24,934 nt of DNA from JANQIV01 sp050117315. Lineage in GTDB: Bacteria; Bacteroidota; Ignavibacteria; Ignavibacteriales; Melioribacteraceae. Positions 24,317 to 24,934 of the stretch are shown here, in pieces (position 1 is the stretch's first letter; the number at the start of each line of letters is the position of its first letter). The notes beneath the pieces are model-generated. The model saw only the letters and a program-made list of their open reading frames with translations, was not told the origin of the DNA and ran no database searches. The stretch covers positions 1-24,934 of the forward strand of contig JASFMY010000108.1 of assembly GCA_050117315.1 (NCBI GenBank). The letters run 5' to 3'. Made by a program: the position numbers and the translations under genes.

Positions 24317-24610
24317 TTATTGAACTATACCGTAAATATCATTTTCTCTCATGATTAAATATTCTTGACCGTCGACAGTAATTTCCGTTCCGCCATATTT
24401 ACCATAAAGTACTACATCGCCGACTTTTACAGTTAACTCAACAAGTTTACCGTCTTCGTATTTACCGCCGCCGACTGCTACAATTGTACCTTCAATAGGT
24501 TTTTCTTTAGCGGTGTCAGGTAAGATAATACCGCCAGCAGTTTTTTCTTCAGCTTCTTTCGGCTTCACGATTACTCTATCAGCCAAAGGTTTAATTTTGA
24601 AGTCTGCCAT
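24317..24610 (-). CDS. groES: Co-chaperonin GroES
   Basis: GroES is the 10-kDa lid of GroEL. The protein shows IKPLADRVIVKP, the mobile loop region EEKTAGGIILPDTAKEKP, GTIVAVGGGKYEDG and the end VDGQEYLIMRENDIYGIV. The frame is open to 24655, but the true start is ATG 24610: GGAGG lies 6 bases upstream, and the 97-residue product matches the normal length. The longer version would begin inside the CIRCE operator, which lies in the untranslated leader. Confidence 0.98.
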   Translation of the reverse strand: MADFKIKPLADRVIVKPKEAEEKTAGGIILPDTAKEKPIEGTIVAVGGGKYEDGKLVELTVKVGDVVLYGKYGGTEITVDGQEYLIMRENDIYGIVQ

Positions 24611-24642
24611 TTTTTCCTCCAGTTTTTTAGTTTTAATGATAG

Positions 24643-24673
24643 TATTAGCACTCAATTTTGATGAGTGCTAATA
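24643..24673 (-). promoter_or_regulatory. CIRCE operator (HrcA binding site)
   Basis: TTAGCACTC (24645-24653), a 9-base spacer, and GAGTGCTAA (24663-24671) match the CIRCE consensus with no mismatch; the arms extend to 11 bases with flanking TA. It overlaps the downstream edge of the -10 box and the expected transcription start, so HrcA binding would block initiation. Heat-shock control of groES-groEL by HrcA follows from known CIRCE biology; hrcA itself is not in the window. Confidence 0.97.
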
Positions 24674-24698
24674 TATAAAAACTCTCTTTTTTTGTCAA
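24670..24698 (-). promoter_or_regulatory. Sigma-70/sigma-A promoter of groES-groEL
   Basis: On the minus strand, TTGACA (24698-24693) and TATATT (24675-24670) are separated by exactly 17 bases. The -35 box is a full match and the -10 box misses the consensus at two positions. The expected start, 6-8 bases downstream, falls inside the CIRCE element. This placement is the usual one for HrcA-repressed operons. Confidence 0.85.
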
Positions 24699-24846
24699 TA
24701 ATTGAAAGTTAATAAAATATTAAAAAAAGATATTTGTAGCTTTTCTCAGTCAACAGTAACTCGAAAACCAACTTTTCGCAAGATGAATTCTTTAAAAAAA
24801 AGTAATAATAGACCAGACACTAGTATACCGTTCAGAAAATAACATA

Positions 24847-24934
24847 TCAATTTAGATTGATATCATCCATTTTATATTTCCATTTAAAAATTACAGGTTC
24901 TTGATTAATCTCATCAATACCTTTGTATATCCTG
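24847..24934 (-). CDS. C-terminal end of a gene entering from the right edge (partial)
   Basis: A minus-strand frame open from the window edge reads 28 residues, ending KWKYKMDDINLN, and stops with TGA at 24849-24847. It contains EINQEPVIFKWKYKMDD, a normal-looking soluble mix. The product cannot be named. The roughly 150 bases between it and the groES promoter hold no clear terminator. Confidence 0.4.
   Translation of the reverse strand, partial: RIYKGIDEINQEPVIFKWKYKMDDINLN

Noticed and set aside
24611..24655. N-terminal extension of GroES
   Set aside because: It would start inside the CIRCE operator and contains the GGAGG ribosome site of the real ATG at 24610.

Overview
The window is a gene-dense, AT-rich stretch of a bacterial chromosome made up mostly of housekeeping genes. 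I infer a member of the Bacteroidota/Chlorobiota group, most likely an Ignavibacteria-type organism. The reasons are the low GC content, the fused Wzz/BY-kinase next to a short SLBB protein, the short-form phosphatidylserine decarboxylase, and Lys/Glu-rich lipoproteins. One promoter, in front of groES, is a textbook sigma-70/sigma-A promoter (TTGACA, 17-bp spacer, TATATT) rather than the -33/-7 type of classical Bacteroidetes. The phylum call rests on protein look only. I see no tRNA, rRNA, CRISPR array, insertion sequence or prophage.

Layout. 1-105: end of an upstream gene and a terminator hairpin. 250-2477 (+): lipoprotein, CNNM/CBS membrane protein, DCC-family thiol oxidoreductase. 2561-2692 (+): a truncated DUF2442 gene. 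2782-4262 (+): tgt and yajC, closed by a clear terminator. 4370-5677 (+): NfeD-type membrane serine protease. 5678-6345: intergenic palindrome, short direct repeats, and a broken metalloprotease gene on the minus strand. 6494-8055 (+): alpha/beta hydrolase and GNAT acetyltransferase. 8212-9776 (-): ndk and sucD; SucD has a striking lysine-rich tail. 10013-14023 (-): one tight transcription unit psd-pssA-purS-purQ-tatA-gatA (phospholipid, purine, protein export, tRNA amidation). 14140-21514 (+): a second tight unit ybaB-recR-methyltransferase-two lipoproteins-ftsX-SLBB-BY-kinase-UDP-xylose synthase, running from recombination and repair into envelope and exopolysaccharide genes. 21613-22548 (+): YitT-family membrane protein. 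22642-24610 (-): groES-groEL with a perfect CIRCE operator. 24847-24934 (-): the probable end of a further gene.

How they fit together. The psd/pssA pair makes phosphatidylethanolamine. The SLBB protein, the Wzz/BY-kinase and the UDP-glucuronate decarboxylase point to an exopolysaccharide export and sugar-nucleotide module. SucD and Ndk are linked through nucleoside triphosphate metabolism. GroES/GroEL are under HrcA-type heat-shock control.

Most notable points. A lipoprotein gene is best explained by an ATT start codon overlapping the previous stop (16357). Six of 28 intact genes start with TTG and none with GTG. SucD carries a histone-like tail. The BY-kinase start is better placed at a TTG at 18276. 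Two genes, a metalloprotease and a DUF2442 protein, are visibly decaying. I found no convincing new defence or mobile system; the best candidate for undescribed biology is the paired-lipoprotein/FtsX/polysaccharide unit.
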